Position numbers and translations under genes: made by a program
Origin: Parus major
Taxonomy: Eukaryota > Chordata > Aves > Passeriformes > Paridae
Reading direction: 5' to 3'
Assembly (NCBI RefSeq): GCF_001522545.3
Contig: NC_031769.1
Location: 14,802,256-14,866,255 of the forward strand
DNA: 64,000 nucleotides
In this document: positions 52,801 through 64,000 of the stretch, piece by piece
Numbering within the stretch: position 1 is the first letter of the stretch
Layout of the letters: the number at the start of each line of letters is the position of its first letter
The notes under the pieces: model-generated
Database searches by the model: none
Told to the model about the DNA's origin: nothing
The model's input: the letters and a program-made list of their open reading frames with translations, nothing else

Positions 52801-55600
52801 TGCAGGTATCCAAGTGCACATTGAATTTCACAGCATCTATTGTTTATGCCAAGCAGTAGATTTTTAAGTAACATTTGGAAACATTCATAGAAAAAGGAAA
52901 TTCTGGACTTGAGCAGTGGAAGTGATCTTACACAAAACCTGAAACTAAATTTTACTTGCACAGTGGGAGAAAAAGGTGCAAAACCACCCTTATGAGTCAT
53001 GAATTCATTCAACTCATTCAGTGTCTAAATAGCATATTAAATATGGGTTGCTCTTAAATTGCTTTTGACCAGGGAGTTATTCACTGAGTAATTCTGATTA
53101 AGCAAAAATATTTTGAATAGTCGTTACTTGCTTGTGGTCAATTCACAAAGAGAAGAAGAAAAAAAAAGTTAAACCATACAAACATGATCTTTATTCCAAA
53201 AAGTTTATTCTGTTCTAATCACATGGTAACATTAACATATGTAGTTAAACCCCACTGGTAAGCCATCAGCAATAGAACTGGAAAATAGAATAGCAATAGT
53301 ACATCAGGAAAATCAGCCTTGGTGCTTCAAATCCATGCTTTTCATTTGCAAACCAAGAACTGTGTAGTACAAGGGAAGAACCTGAATTTCAAATGCAAGC
53401 TGACTGACATCAGGCAGTTACCTTGGACAAACTCCATAGCAGTCATTCCAGGGACCTGATGACTGAAAACTGTAGTTTTAGATCAATCATATTTCATAAG
53501 CCAGTTTCAGGGATGGGTTTTTTCTGTGTTGGAACAGTAAAACTAGAAAGAGATTAAGAAGCCCGCCTAATAGTTAGCATTGCAGCCTGTCAGAGTTGTA
53601 TTGTGGCACAAAAATTTTCAATTAGATGAATGATCCAAAGGTTGCCAAGATAAGGATTTAAAAGTCAGGAAATACCAGAAATAAAGTCATTATGCTCAGT
53701 TTCGGAACTCTGAATGACACAACCATGTTATCCTTCTGGAGGAGTCATCACTGCCCTCCACAGAAACACATGGTCTGTGTAATTAACATCTCCATGAATG
53801 AAGATCCCATCTGTATGCACCAATATAAATCATGACAGCCAGAGCTTGCCAGAAAATTGATTTTTCTGTTTGATGTGTCTCATTCCTGATTTTTTTTTAG
53901 GATTTTTAAGCCTGGCACCTCATCTGCCTTAAGTACAGCTACCACTGGCTTTTAGTGGCAGCACCCTCCTCTTCAAAGACTGCTTGAATGAAGTGCCCTG
54001 CATCATCTGGGGCAGAGGGACAGGGACAGTCCATCTTTTTGGGGCAGTACTGTCCTTTCTGTCCCTGTCCTTGGCTGCAATATGTGCTTCCCTTCTGCTG
54101 GTGCTCAGAGAATACTGACTCTGTGAGGTTCTAAAATCACAGTTTAAATGTATCTTAAAAACTGCTCTGTCTTTCAAAGGCTGTTCTTTTTCTCCATCCA
54201 CTGCACTATAGTCAGTTTTTTTGCCACATTGCGAGCCCTTTCCAAAGAATGGAAGAACTGTCAGTCATCCCACTGCCCATACAAGAAAGACCCCTCAAGA
54301 ATTTCAGGCCATGAAAAAAACAGCATTTTTTGATCCTTAACTTGGATCTTGAAAGTAGCTTAAGCTGGATGTCATGGAAAATCTCCTGCTGAAACATTTT
54401 TAAAACTTTGTCAAAATCACAAACAGGAAAACTGGGGATTTATAACAGAGAAAACTGTTCAACCCAAATAATGAGTAGACTTGCTAGATCTCTCCAAAAT
54501 AGCACTTTATGTAAGATCTAAAAACATTTCTCCACATAGGGTTCAAAGCTAATAAGCCAAGGACTGGTGTATTTTAAAGACCTAGAAGGACTGCAGCGAA
54601 TCCTCTACATCTTCCTCTAGACATTCACTGAGATTAGACTGACACCAAGAGTTGTGCTGAACTAAGTCCACAGCCAAAAAGTGATTGTGTCTCTTGCTTA
54701 ATATGAATAGCAAGTCTCTTTGTACTGAATTGATAGATTTCTGTTCTACACTAACAATCTGTAGGACTAATTTACAGAACATAACTGATCATTTATTAGA
54801 TCAAGGTGAAAAGAAATACTCATATATATCACTTTCTTTCTTCCTACAGATGGCTTCTTCAAAATCTTACTGTTCATTTGTAAAAAGCCCTGTTTGAAGG
54901 AGAAAGGAAAATAATTACTTTGACCCTGTCTGTATGAGCATTGCCTCTCTTTACCAGTTTTATGAGGGCTAAAATGTGGGAGATAAAAGAGGAACTCAAA
55001 AAAGGTTCTGATTTAGATACCTAATGTAAGTTATGCTTGAATATTTATCATCCCAAATTAAGTTTCAGGGTTTTAGCTTTATGCTAAAGTCTATTCTTTT
55101 GAATTTAGTTTTTACTGATGCATGTTTTCCCTAAAGCCTCTTGCACTGCAGTAAAGAAGAGCCCCCCAAAGCTTGTTTGTGTAGATTTTTAAGACTGGCT
55201 TACATGCAAAGCAACAGACACAGCTGCAATAAAGGGCACTAGGCTTTTGAACTTAAAAAGAAAAAGAAACTGAGTTCAAAGAACACTCATTTTATGCAAA
55301 TAAATCTGTGCAGAAAAACAGTGCAAGAAAAATCCATGCCCTTTAGAGACCTGAGAAAGCAGCTGGCGTGGCTCTGCAGGAAGCAGCCTGCAGGTGCTGG
55401 GAAGTGGCCGTAGGGTCAGATTTGCAGCTGCTGGATTCAGACCTGGCCTTTAGTACAGAGGGAGCAGGAAGATGTGCCTGAGGAAGCAGTAGTTATTCCT
55501 AAAGAGGTTTCACCCCTTCCTGGCTCCAAGCAGAAGGGGGCTGCTTGGGTCTTTCCATCACATGCAGATTTCTATCAGGCTGGATTTTGTGTTTTTCTCA
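49885..55600. other. Stretch with weak minus-strand protein-like frames, no gene called
   Basis: Several minus-strand open frames look protein-like (49,899-50,312; 52,496-52,831; 53,929-54,201; 54,582-54,782). I found no paired acceptor and donor of good quality for any of them, and I recognise no domain. Their clustering downstream of the better exon candidate at 55.9-56.2 kb is the only reason to look again. A conservative reading is intronic or intergenic DNA. Confidence 0.4.
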
Positions 55601-55601
55601 G

Positions 55602-55653
55602 GAAAAAAAAACAAAAAACAAAAAACCCAAAAAAACCCAAAAAACCCCCACAC
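55602..55653. repeat. A-rich tract with CCC interruptions
   Basis: A long run of A with regularly spaced C and CCC blocks. It is simple sequence, and possibly a decayed retroposon tail, but no retroposon body was recognised on either side. Confidence 0.7.
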
Positions 55654-55926
55654 TTAATTTGAGAAATATTTATTTGAAGGTTGTGTCTGGCAGGCATTTC
55701 CCTCTAGGGCAGCCTGTGCTCTGATTATGGTCAGTTCAGTAAAAAAAGTTGGATAAATACTTCTGCAGACCTGCAGAGAGACCGATACATTACCCATTTG
55801 AAACAAGAGTAGCTTCCTTTTGCAGGACTTGTAACCTTTTCTGGTTTTTTGTTTTTCTTTTTTTTCCCCTGCTACCATGACTGTGAATTTTCTTCCTCTT
55901 CAATATCTTTCATATGACTATCCTAC

Positions 55927-56238
55927 CTTATCAAAGGCAGTATTAAAAGCTGAGGGGAGAAAGGCAGACAAAAGTGCAGTTGCCATGTGTTTCTTCTTAG
56001 CCAGGTAGATCTGGATTGCTTGCCCTCCATCTCCTGTAATTCCAAAGGGATCAACATAGGTAAGAAATGTTATGCCATGCTGTGTGACTTGCTGTGTGAA
56101 TTCCAAGGCATTGTAACAAGTCAAGGCTGACACAATGCCGATAATGTGATGGCGCTGCCTGCCTTTTGTGTCTCTACAGAGAAGGAGGCGGAGCAAGGCA
56201 TTTGCAAATCTCCCAGGAAGGAGAAGATGGGTAGACAG
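55927..56238 (-). CDS. Candidate internal coding exon, protein not recognised
   Basis: On the minus strand a 312-bp segment is open in one frame for exactly 104 codons. It is preceded by a strong acceptor (TTTGTTTTTCCAG) and followed by a good donor (AAG|GTAGGA). Both junctions fall between codons, so the exon would be phase 0/0 and could be skipped without a frameshift. The peptide begins LSTHLLLPGRF and has two hydrophobic stretches (about residues 30-58 and 84-96) around a VDPFGITGDGG loop and a basic AKKKH patch, which would fit a helical or membrane-associated protein. I cannot name the family. A CpG island about 2.1 kb upstream on this strand could be its promoter. Chance remains possible: frames of this length occur randomly here, but rarely with both splice signals in place. 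Confidence 0.35.
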
Positions 56239-56244
56239 CTGGAA

Positions 56245-57335
56245 AAACAAACATTTTAAGAAGAACAGATGAGAAACAGCAGTGAAAACAGTCATAAATA
56301 TGTAGTGCTAGTACAACATTTTCCTACCTTCAGATCTCAAAATGCTTCACCACATTATAAGATGGGAAGCACACAAAACCCATGTTCACCAAATGTGTTT
56401 ACATCAAAATCAATGGTGAAATAATTACCTCCATGCTACTGCACTCTTGAAACATTCATTTTCCTTTCTCCCAGCTCATCTTGTGACATGTTTCAATATA
56501 AATGTCCCTGTCCCCATAAACGAGGTTCACTGAGTTTGAAGGTTGGAGAAAATCTAAGTTGGACTTGGAATTGAGAGGGATTTCAGGAAAAAATGGTGTT
56601 GATTTGGCAACAGCTCTTTCAAACTTTGAGAAAAGATGTGTAGGTGTTGGATGAGGTTAATGACCAGCTGAACAATTAATTATTCCATTCAGTGGGTGTT
56701 CCCAGTCATCCTGGAACCCAGCTCCCCATGAAAGAAATGCTAAAACACAGCTTTCCGCATCCAGCATGAAGCTAACATGCCTAATCCCTTCCCAGCTATT
56801 CTTTACCCATCTCCACCCAATCAACAATCAAGAACAAAGCCAACCTCCATAGACTTTTTAGCACTCAAGCTATTTTCCATACAAGTGTGAAATGTCAAAT
56901 TTGCCTATGCTGGGTCTGAAACCACAGGATTGGGATGGGACAGTTCAGTCACGGTATCAGAGTTAAATGGGATTATGAGTTACATGTTTGGGACTAGAAT
57001 ACAGGATGGTTGGCATGAAAAAAACTACGGAGCTCTGGCTGCTAAGTTTGGCAAGTGGGAAGAAACTGTGCTTAAAGCAATTTTGAAAACAGTATCTTAT
57101 TGCTCTGCTTCCATGAAAACCATCATTGGAATAAACCTCATGTCTTTTGAAACATTAATTAAAAATAAAATATTCTCCCTTGGCAGAAGAGTCCAGTAGC
57201 CTGAAGTATCTAAGTCCAACCTCATAATTTGGGTTTGTACCAGACAGAGAAGAGTGTGGCTGCTATGCATTCACTTTTATTCCTTTCTATTAAAATTTCA
57301 GGGAATGTCTTTCTTTCCTTCTAAAATAATCCTAT
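56245..57335. other. Non-coding stretch, possible intron upstream of the candidate exon
   Basis: No exon supported. An 89-codon plus-strand frame at 56,930-57,199 starts at TTG and has no domain. If the minus-strand exon is real, this would be the intron before it. Confidence 0.45.
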
Positions 57336-57340
57336 TTTGT

Positions 57341-57366
57341 ATTAAAAATAAAAAAATAAAAAAATC
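57341..57366. repeat. A-rich AAAAT microsatellite
   Basis: Short ATTAAAAATAAAAAAATAAAAAAAT-like run, simple sequence. Confidence 0.75.
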
Positions 57367-57989
57367 ATTAAGACTAGGAGAAAGTGTGTCTGTACAGGCT
57401 ATTAGCTGGTGCAGGCTGATTTAGGAAAGAAATAAAAACACAGGGTTTTGGCCAGAGTACAAGGTGTAAATGAGATAAAACCAGACATGATAGCAAGGGT
57501 GGGGAGGGATGGCTATGGGAGGGATGGCAAGTAGGATGCTCTTAAGGAGTTTACTGAAGGGTCAAATGTTGATGATGCTGTTTTGGCCAAAGTGAGAGTA
57601 GAGGCGTTTTGTTCAGAACCAAGAGTGCATGTCAGTGAAGCAGACACAGAAGTTTCCAAAGGTCAGTGGTAGCTGGTGGATGTGGTGACATTGCTGAGAA
57701 ATTTCGTGCATGTTGTGATCACTTCCTAATCCTGGGAAATCCTCTTACAGTGTAGTTGCGGGTCCCCCTGCCTTTGGGGAATCTGCTGAAGTAGAACCCA
57801 CGTGTCTCAGGGATGCTGAAAGGATAAACTGGTTGATGGCAGTAGATGGATTGGCCACCTGGAAACACAACCTGGTGCTGTACTGGGTGCCTCTGCAGAC
57901 CTGATGGGAGCTGCTGAGGTCAGCTACATCATGCCAGGCAGGTCTATCCTATGGAACTGGTTCAGGATGGACATAACTGGCACATGGTG

Positions 57990-58082
57990 AGGTTCTTGGG
58001 GTGGTCTTGTGCAGGGGCAGGAGACAGACTTTAATGATTCTTGTGAGTCCCGTACAACTCAGGGTATTCTATGATTCTATGA
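57990..58082 (+). mobile_element. CR1 LINE, 3' end fragment
   Basis: The stretch matches the remembered 3' end of avian CR1 retrotransposons: GGGGTGGTCTTGTGCAGGGGCAGGAG, then a degenerate copy of the GACTTGATGATCCTTGTGGGTCCC block, then AACTCAGGGT, and finally two copies of the terminal octamer ATTCTATG (58,066-58,082). CR1 copies insert by target-primed reverse transcription and are usually 5'-truncated, as here. Several substitutions show that it is old. The upstream limit is uncertain, since sequence back to about 57,830 may belong to it. No reverse transcriptase frame remains. Confidence 0.85.
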
Positions 58083-58359
58083 CATATGCCTCACAGGTAA
58101 ATCCAAGGAAGTGTGACCCCATTGAAAGGTTTTCTGAATTCTTTGTCCCTATCCAAGTCTGCCAAATGATACTTCTAATAGTATGTCACAGCTAGACCTT
58201 CAAGCCAACACACCTTATCTCTCTGGCCTCCTTACCCTCAACTCCCACCAGCTTTTTCTGCCCCTTGTACTGGCTCCAGTTCAACAGGACTTGGACCCAG
58301 CCACTCCTATCTATTCCAGCTCCCTGCCACCCTTCCCAGCCTGTCTCTGAATGCTCCCG

Positions 58360-58745
58360 CTAAACTTTCGTGCTCAGCCTGTTTTGATGGCAGCTGTCCC
58401 CGCACCCGTGTCCCCTCGGTGGGGGCTGTCAGGCCGGGCGCGGCCTCTCCCGCCGCCCCCTCAGGGCCCCGGCGCCATTTCCCGGCCCGCAGGTGGCGCT
58501 GCTGCGCCGGGCCAGGGGCAGGGCTGAGGCGCGGGTCGCCTTTTGCCTCAGACGAGAGCACCAATACGAAGAAAACAAAAACGAAATGAGTTTTCACTGA
58601 CGAGCAATCTTCTGCGGAAAAGAAACAAACAGGTGGCCAGGCGCGGTGGCAGCTTTCCCCCACAGGAGCGGCGTGTGGCCTCCCGGACGGCACGGCCGGT
58701 GTGGGAAACACGGCTCTTCCCCGGGCTGTGGCCTAGGGCTGGGAA
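58360..58745. promoter_or_regulatory. CpG island, possible promoter
   Basis: A second GC- and CpG-rich block stands out from CpG-poor surroundings. It includes GGCGCCATTT, a YY1-like word, and a CTCF-type motif. No TATA box is evident. Orientation is not settled: the minus strand faces the candidate exon at 55.9-56.2 kb, while no exon is recognised on the plus side. A minus-strand frame of 134 codons crosses it (58,307-58,711), but its GC bias explains the lack of stops. An ATGG in the middle runs into a stop after five codons. Confidence 0.5.
58486..58500 (+). promoter_or_regulatory. CTCF-like motif
   Basis: CCCGCAGGTGGCGCT agrees with the CTCF core (CC-R-S-Y-AG-R-K-GGC-R-S-Y) at every position except one, the third base. 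It sits in the CpG island. CTCF is the zinc-finger architectural protein that halts cohesin and marks insulators and many promoters. Confidence 0.45.
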
Positions 58746-58749
58746 ACAC

Positions 58750-59430
58750 CTGAGGACGGGTCGGGACAGTGGCACATGACAGAGATGACACCAAGCTGAG
58801 ACAGACACACATCATAGCCGTGACTTTTGTCTCTGTCACCCGAGAGTGGGTTTGTGGCTGATGGGAAACCTGAGCTCAGCTGCGGCCATTCCAAACAAGA
58901 CGCTCCCCTGAAAACAGCCCGGTTTTGGTTTTTTTACTGCTCTGCCTGCACATATTTGAGGTTTTTTACTCCCATCTCAGCTTGATCTCTTTTCATCACC
59001 ACTGCACAACTATTATGAACTTCTTCAGTTATTTATATAATTCAAATATACCGACACTGCCTAAAAAATTCCGCAGGGCAAAGTTTTAGGAAATTGGTCA
59101 GAAATCTTAAAAACTGAGTCATTTGGGATAGGTTGAACTTTGCTTTTTTTTTTCCTCCAGCTGCCTGCTGTGTGTTTGTCAGATAGGGATTGAACTGAGA
59201 AAGGGTCTTGGAGTTCAAACGCCTTCCCTGCTGCAGCGAGGTGGAGCATGGCACAGGATGCAGCTTATCACAGATAACAGCTGTGTGTATCAGGGGTCTC
59301 CGCTTCCCTCTCCCATGCTGTTCGCTCGGCTCCCTGCCTCTCCTGTGTGAAAGGCTGGGGTAGAGGATGGATTACAGACCCATTAACAGCTCTCCAGCCA
59401 GCTAAAGTCAGTGTCACGGGGCACATCCTG
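58750..59430. other. Non-coding stretch between the two CTCF-like motifs
   Basis: GC content falls back to the local average. A poly-T tract at about 59,144-59,153 ends in TTTCCTCCAG (59,151-59,160), an acceptor-like context on the plus strand, but no long open frame follows it. No repeat family recognised. Confidence 0.45.
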
Positions 59431-59438
59431 CTGATTCA

Positions 59439-59453
59439 GCAGCAGAGGGCAGC
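59439..59453 (+). promoter_or_regulatory. CTCF-like motif
   Basis: GCAGCAGAGGGCAGC fits the CTCF core at all positions but the first. It has the same orientation as the motif about 950 bp to the left. Together they would form a tandem insulator-type pair around the CpG island. Confidence 0.45.
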
Positions 59454-59459
59454 TCCTAT

Positions 59460-62400
59460 CTCAGGGGAAAGGAGAATGAAAAAGAAATAAATCTGCTTTT
59501 CCTCAGAGCCATGAGTTGCACCTTTTAACCCTGGGTGAAATGTGGACTTACATTACAAAACTATGCTGCTTCACTTGCACAGCTAAAGCAGTGTAATTTC
59601 TAAGCCATTAACAAAACTGTACAGATATAAATGCAGTCCCCAACATTTACCAACCACTGAACTTCAGCTGGAATAGACACTCCATAGAGCCGTGTCCACA
59701 CCAGGATTTGCTGGTTTGAAAGGCTCATGATGGGAGGGAATATTAAGGTACTCAGATCAAAACCATGAATAATTGCTTTTGGGGTGGGAGGGGAAAGGGA
59801 GATTATAAAGACCATTTCAGAAGGTTTCAAATCAATCCACCATTGTTTTGTTATTCCCACTCCTCCCAAATAGTCTTTCTAAATCTTACCAAAATATTAT
59901 CCCAGGATTATTAAAACACCAGTGATGTAGCAAATAATATTTTGATAATAAAACTGCAGTAAAAGACACAATGTTCTCAGTGAACATCCTCTTATTTCAG
60001 GAGTTGACAAAATTCCTGAATTTTGTTTTTAACTTCTCCAGGAGAATAAAGGATGATTTTTACATAAGGAATGTTTCTGTTTAACATCTGTCTCAGGAAC
60101 CTGGTGGCCTCTGTTTGACTGTCCTGACACACCTCCCTGTGACTGTGACTCTTGGGCACAGAAAAAAGGGCTCTGTATTTTTGGCCTAGTGCTGATATTC
60201 TTCAGAGGACCATTGGCTTAAGTGTCAGAATTGTATGAGAGCTTCATAGCGTATGGAGGAAGTTGCAGGAACATGGACATGTCCGTGAGAGGGAAAAGGA
60301 GCTGAAAAGTAATGCAGAAGGCAAAAAACAGTTTGTGGATACTTTTCAACCCCAGGCACTCAGGAGGAGGCTGAGAAGGGAAGGAAATAAGAAAAGCAGC
60401 ATATCGGAACTGAAGAGAGCAGTGACATTTTACAGCAGCCGAAGATCTCCTCCACAGTGTTTGTACTCCTTTCATGTGGTGTTATCAGAGCTCTTTGCAA
60501 GAGTTTATTATCATGTTTCCCCAGACAGCAAGCAGACAGCCATCCTGTGACCCACATCCTGAGTTTTACAGCCCTCCTTGTCCTGTGCCATCTGGGGTAT
60601 TTATAGTGTGACCCACCACTGGGAAAGCAGAGGACTTCCTTTATACTCTAAACATTATGCTATAATAATAATGAGAAAATGGGACAAATGACAGGCTTTC
60701 CTGCCAAAAAAATGTCATAACCCCCTGCCACTTCAAATGATGTGAGCTGGCCAGGTCACCACGCTCATGGCTCTGTGTGTTTCAGGGTACTGGTGTTGTT
60801 GTTACTATGCTGAAAGGCTAAAGGCTGTACCTGGGGCAGTACATGGAAGGAAAGTCTAAATATGTTGCAGACTAAATCGCATAGCAAAGGGGTAAGAGGA
60901 GAAGCTGAAGCTCCCTGATTAGTGCAACATCTGCCCAGCCCTTCCCAAGGACTGGCTGTTGAAGCAAAGTGAGCTACAGCTGCAAATACACCGCTACAGA
61001 GCACAGTATAGTACCTCAAAGAGATTTTAGGGTTTTTTCCTTTTTTATTTCCTCCTCTCCCCCTCCACCTCCCCCAGGAATGTGCCTTGATCTTAATTAT
61101 TGTTACAAGAAGTGATCTTCTTTCAAGGGATAAAATGAAGGAGTTGGCTTCTTTCCTTTCTGCATAATCTCCTGAGATATCACACTTCTGCAGGCTGGTG
61201 TTAGCACCTCACTGCATGAGCAAAGGGATTCCCCAGGGGGCTGTTTTTCTTTCCCCCAAAAAAGGGACAATTTTGAGAGATAAAATAGCTTTAACTGAAC
61301 ATGGTAACATACCACTGTTGCCCAGAAAGGTCAAACAAAGGGACTGTGAGAGGTCAGTGGGAGGGATAAAGAGGATGAGGTGTGTGTAGGGTAAGATAAG
61401 AGCTGAGGGTTTGCAATTATCAAGGGTTAGACATGTGTGGGCTAGAGTAGCAAAGGGTGAGTGAGCTGGTGGCTCTCCCTGTAAGAACCATCTCCCTAGA
61501 TTTAGAAGGAGGGTGAAGGTAAGCCCTGCATCTGGGAGGCTTTTTGATTGCCTTAGCAAGGGAACTTCTGAGTGAGAGCTGAGCAACCTCTACTCACCCT
61601 TAGCCATCTTTCACTTTCCCACTGATGTGCCTTGCAGGCCAGGCTGGGCCTGAGCACCGACAGATTTGCTTGGTAGGAGCACAGATGGTGTTGGCCAGCC
61701 CCAGTGCCTGTTTGGTAGAGGCAAGCAAAAGGTGTGCCCCCTGAAGCATGGCCAGGTGACATCCAAGAGCAAAAGTAAGAAATAGCTCCCTGCTGGAAGG
61801 GCTGGCATCAGCCTTGATACAGCAGAGAGGATGGGTGGTAGCAAGTGCAGAAAGGTCTCTGCTCTTATGCTTTCACCTTTTCTGTGGTGTTGAGTGTGGG
61901 TTCCCCAAGATATGGCCCGGCCCCTTTTTTGTGAAATGTCAGGTCTCAATTTAACAGGAGAGTTTGGACCCTGGGGACTTTTGCCTTTTGTAGCTAATAG
62001 CAAATGGGCCCATTCTCTTATGTACAGCTGCAAAAAGTAATGAACAACGTGCTTGATCAGGGATCAAAACTAAGGTAAAGAGTAGAAACAAAACCCCCCA
62101 TGTATGTATCAGCAATTGAAAAGAACTGAATTCCTGCATTCTCCTACCAGCAGAAAAAATGTAGGAAAATTGGTTTCTAGACCCAAATTGGTGGAAGGTA
62201 GGATTATGCTGGACTAGAGATTTTTATACTTCAAGCAGGTGGGGAAGCAGAGGGTACAGTGAGATCAGGTTGACTAGATGATGAAGAGGAGAGTAAAACT
62301 GCCACAATGATTCCTATCTTCAGCCTCCCCAGTTCTGATGGATCTTTTGTTACACAGGTTTGTTGATGACACGTGAGAGGTACTGGGATGAATCCACTGC

Positions 62401-64000
62401 TTCTACACAGCAATACACATGAGTGTGACAGTAAGGTCTAACCTGCTTGTGAGCCAGTGACAAAAGACAGAGCTGCACATTCTAGCCATGAGCAACCTAC
62501 ATTTTTGCCTGGGGGAAAAAGAAATTGTATTAACTTGATAACTTAGCTCTCTTGAAGTCCTATCAGCACAGATACAGAACATGCCATTCTTCGCTGCAAC
62601 ATAGCCAAAGTAAACTATACCAGTGCCATATCAACTTCTGCAAAGGGAGGGGAAAACACTGACATGGAGTGGAAAATGCTCTGGTGGTGTAGGTTTGGCC
62701 AGTCTAATGGCTGGTTGCCAGGCAGTAAAGGAGGAATCTGCCCTCGCACAGAGGCAGAACACACCCTACAGGTAGCAAACAAACAGAACACAACCTTAAA
62801 ATCAATGTCTGTGCTGGTCTGAGACAGTGTGGATGTGGAAAGAAATTCTTTTAATTAAAAACCAAATTCTGAACTTCATGCTGTAAACACCAGGTTTGGA
62901 AGTAGCAGACCCCTGGAGAATACTGCAGCCTTTTAACACTTCACCAATACATTTATCTTTCTTGAAGGCAGTGCAAACATCAGAGCACATGCTCCTTTTT
63001 ACCTCATGATAACAACATCAACATTATCACTGAGTAGTAATGCAAATATCACTGAGTACTCATGCAAAATCTTTATTTGAAAAATGTATTTTCTTGAATA
63101 ACAACACCCCTCTGGTTTACATGTAAGCCCAGAAACAGTATTTGCATTGTGCAGGAAAAAAACACAAAGAAAATTCTTAAAACACATTCATCTTCTGATA
63201 TCAAATAAATTATACTATAATTGCTTATGTCAATTTCCTCTATTTTTATCCCACTAAATCTGCCTGTGGACTAGTGAGAGAAGAAAACCAAGGCAATGAC
63301 ATAGTATTCGTTTTGGAGAAAGGCCACAGTATCTTAAAAGTCAGTGTAGAGAATTATCTGTATTGTATAAGGACAAGGACACATGGATACTGATTCACTG
63401 TCTAGCACATATATCTCCTTGTTTTCCTCCCAGGTCAGGAATAGCTTTTAGAATGGTTCTGATTATTTTCTCTGCTGGTCCAGAGCTCTAAAGAAAGCTT
63501 AGATTGTGGCTGTTAAGTGTAGAAAGTTCCTCCTTCATTTTACAATATGTATGCTATTGTGGTTTCTCTTGGCTGGGAAATTTCATTTCTATTTCTAATC
63601 TCAGCCATGTGTCGGTCAATTCTGATTTAAGTTCCCTTCACCCTCTCCCTGCTGTGCAGCTCTGCATGCCATATTGCAAACATTTTTCAGCATGGGTGGG
63701 AGGTAGCACTGTGGTTTGGGCTTTGCTATTGATATCAGGATTTCCCTTTTTCTTTGAATTTTTTTTTTCCTTTCAAAATAAAACTGATAGTAAACAGGTT
63801 TCATTTAGTCCATAGGAGAGGGACAGTGAACATTTAATGCAAATTTGAATAAGAATCACAATTTTCCAACTTTTCTAATTAATTTAATGATAAAGCCATC
63901 ATCTCATGAAATCTTCAGCTTGAACTTTTATTTGGTTTATGCAGAAGAATGGAAGTATAAATTTTGTAGAATCCACTTGTAATTAAAACCCACTCCAGTA
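59460..64000. other. Non-coding stretch, no gene recognised
   Basis: A minus-strand frame at 59,600-59,869 contains a donor-like TTG|GTAAAT, but its acceptor is ambiguous, so it is not called. A pyrimidine-rich stretch lies at about 61,030-61,076. Other open frames (up to 140 codons at 61,611-62,033, minus) have no domain and overlap one another. No repeat family or RNA gene was recognised to the end of the window. Confidence 0.45.

Noticed and set aside
52496..52831. 111-codon minus-strand frame with helical, charged composition
   Set aside because: It begins at GTG. The only acceptor (CTGCAG|GGACTC) lacks a polypyrimidine tract and the donor is weak. I found no family match.
53929..54201. 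90-codon minus-strand frame rich in Ser, Arg and Lys
   Set aside because: The adjacent upstream frames are broken by stops and no splice acceptor joins them. It could be 3'-untranslated or random sequence.
59600..59869. Minus-strand frame with TTG|GTAAAT donor
   Set aside because: Three alternative acceptors are possible and none is strong. The open part that remains is under 60 codons.

Overview
The window looks like nuclear DNA from an amniote vertebrate, most likely a bird. It is moderately AT-rich and has no compact gene arrangement. Open frames are short and lack domains. There are many short poly-A/poly-T tracts, one assembly gap, two isolated CpG-rich islands, and the 3' end of a CR1-type LINE with its typical terminal ATTCTATG repeats. 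Nothing bacterial, phage, plasmid or CRISPR-like was seen, and no tRNA or rRNA gene was recognised.

Layout. Positions 1 to about 41,150 look intergenic or deeply intronic: no convincing exon, only microsatellites, A/T-rich tracts, a 19-bp perfect hairpin (33,831-33,874), a decamer repeat (33,441-33,480) and several AT-rich stretches whose texture and motif content suggest enhancers or conserved non-coding elements (about 6,600-6,985; 8,735-8,990; 9,360-9,560; 20,190-20,450). A CpG island at about 41,165-41,560 has a TATA-like box, a MEF2-type site, an ATG in good context and a splice donor. It is the best plus-strand promoter/first-exon candidate. Positions 42-55 kb are again mostly anonymous, with an AT-rich array bounded by 12-bp direct repeats near 49.8 kb.

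At 55,927-56,238 on the minus strand a 312-bp open segment is bounded by a good 3' splice site and a good 5' splice site and encodes 104 residues. It is the best single candidate coding exon, although I do not recognise the protein. About 2.1 kb upstream on that strand lies a second CpG island (about 58,360-58,745), which could be its promoter. That island carries a near-consensus CTCF motif, and a second one in the same orientation lies about 950 bp away. A CR1 3' end sits between exon and island. The rest to 64,000 shows no recognisable gene.

No complete gene could be identified and no new biological system is claimed. The most useful leads are the candidate exon with its CpG island, the 41.2-kb promoter candidate, the paired CTCF-like motifs and the undecayed hairpin. 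All motif and conservation statements are by eye. Alignments, RNA-seq and motif scoring were not available.
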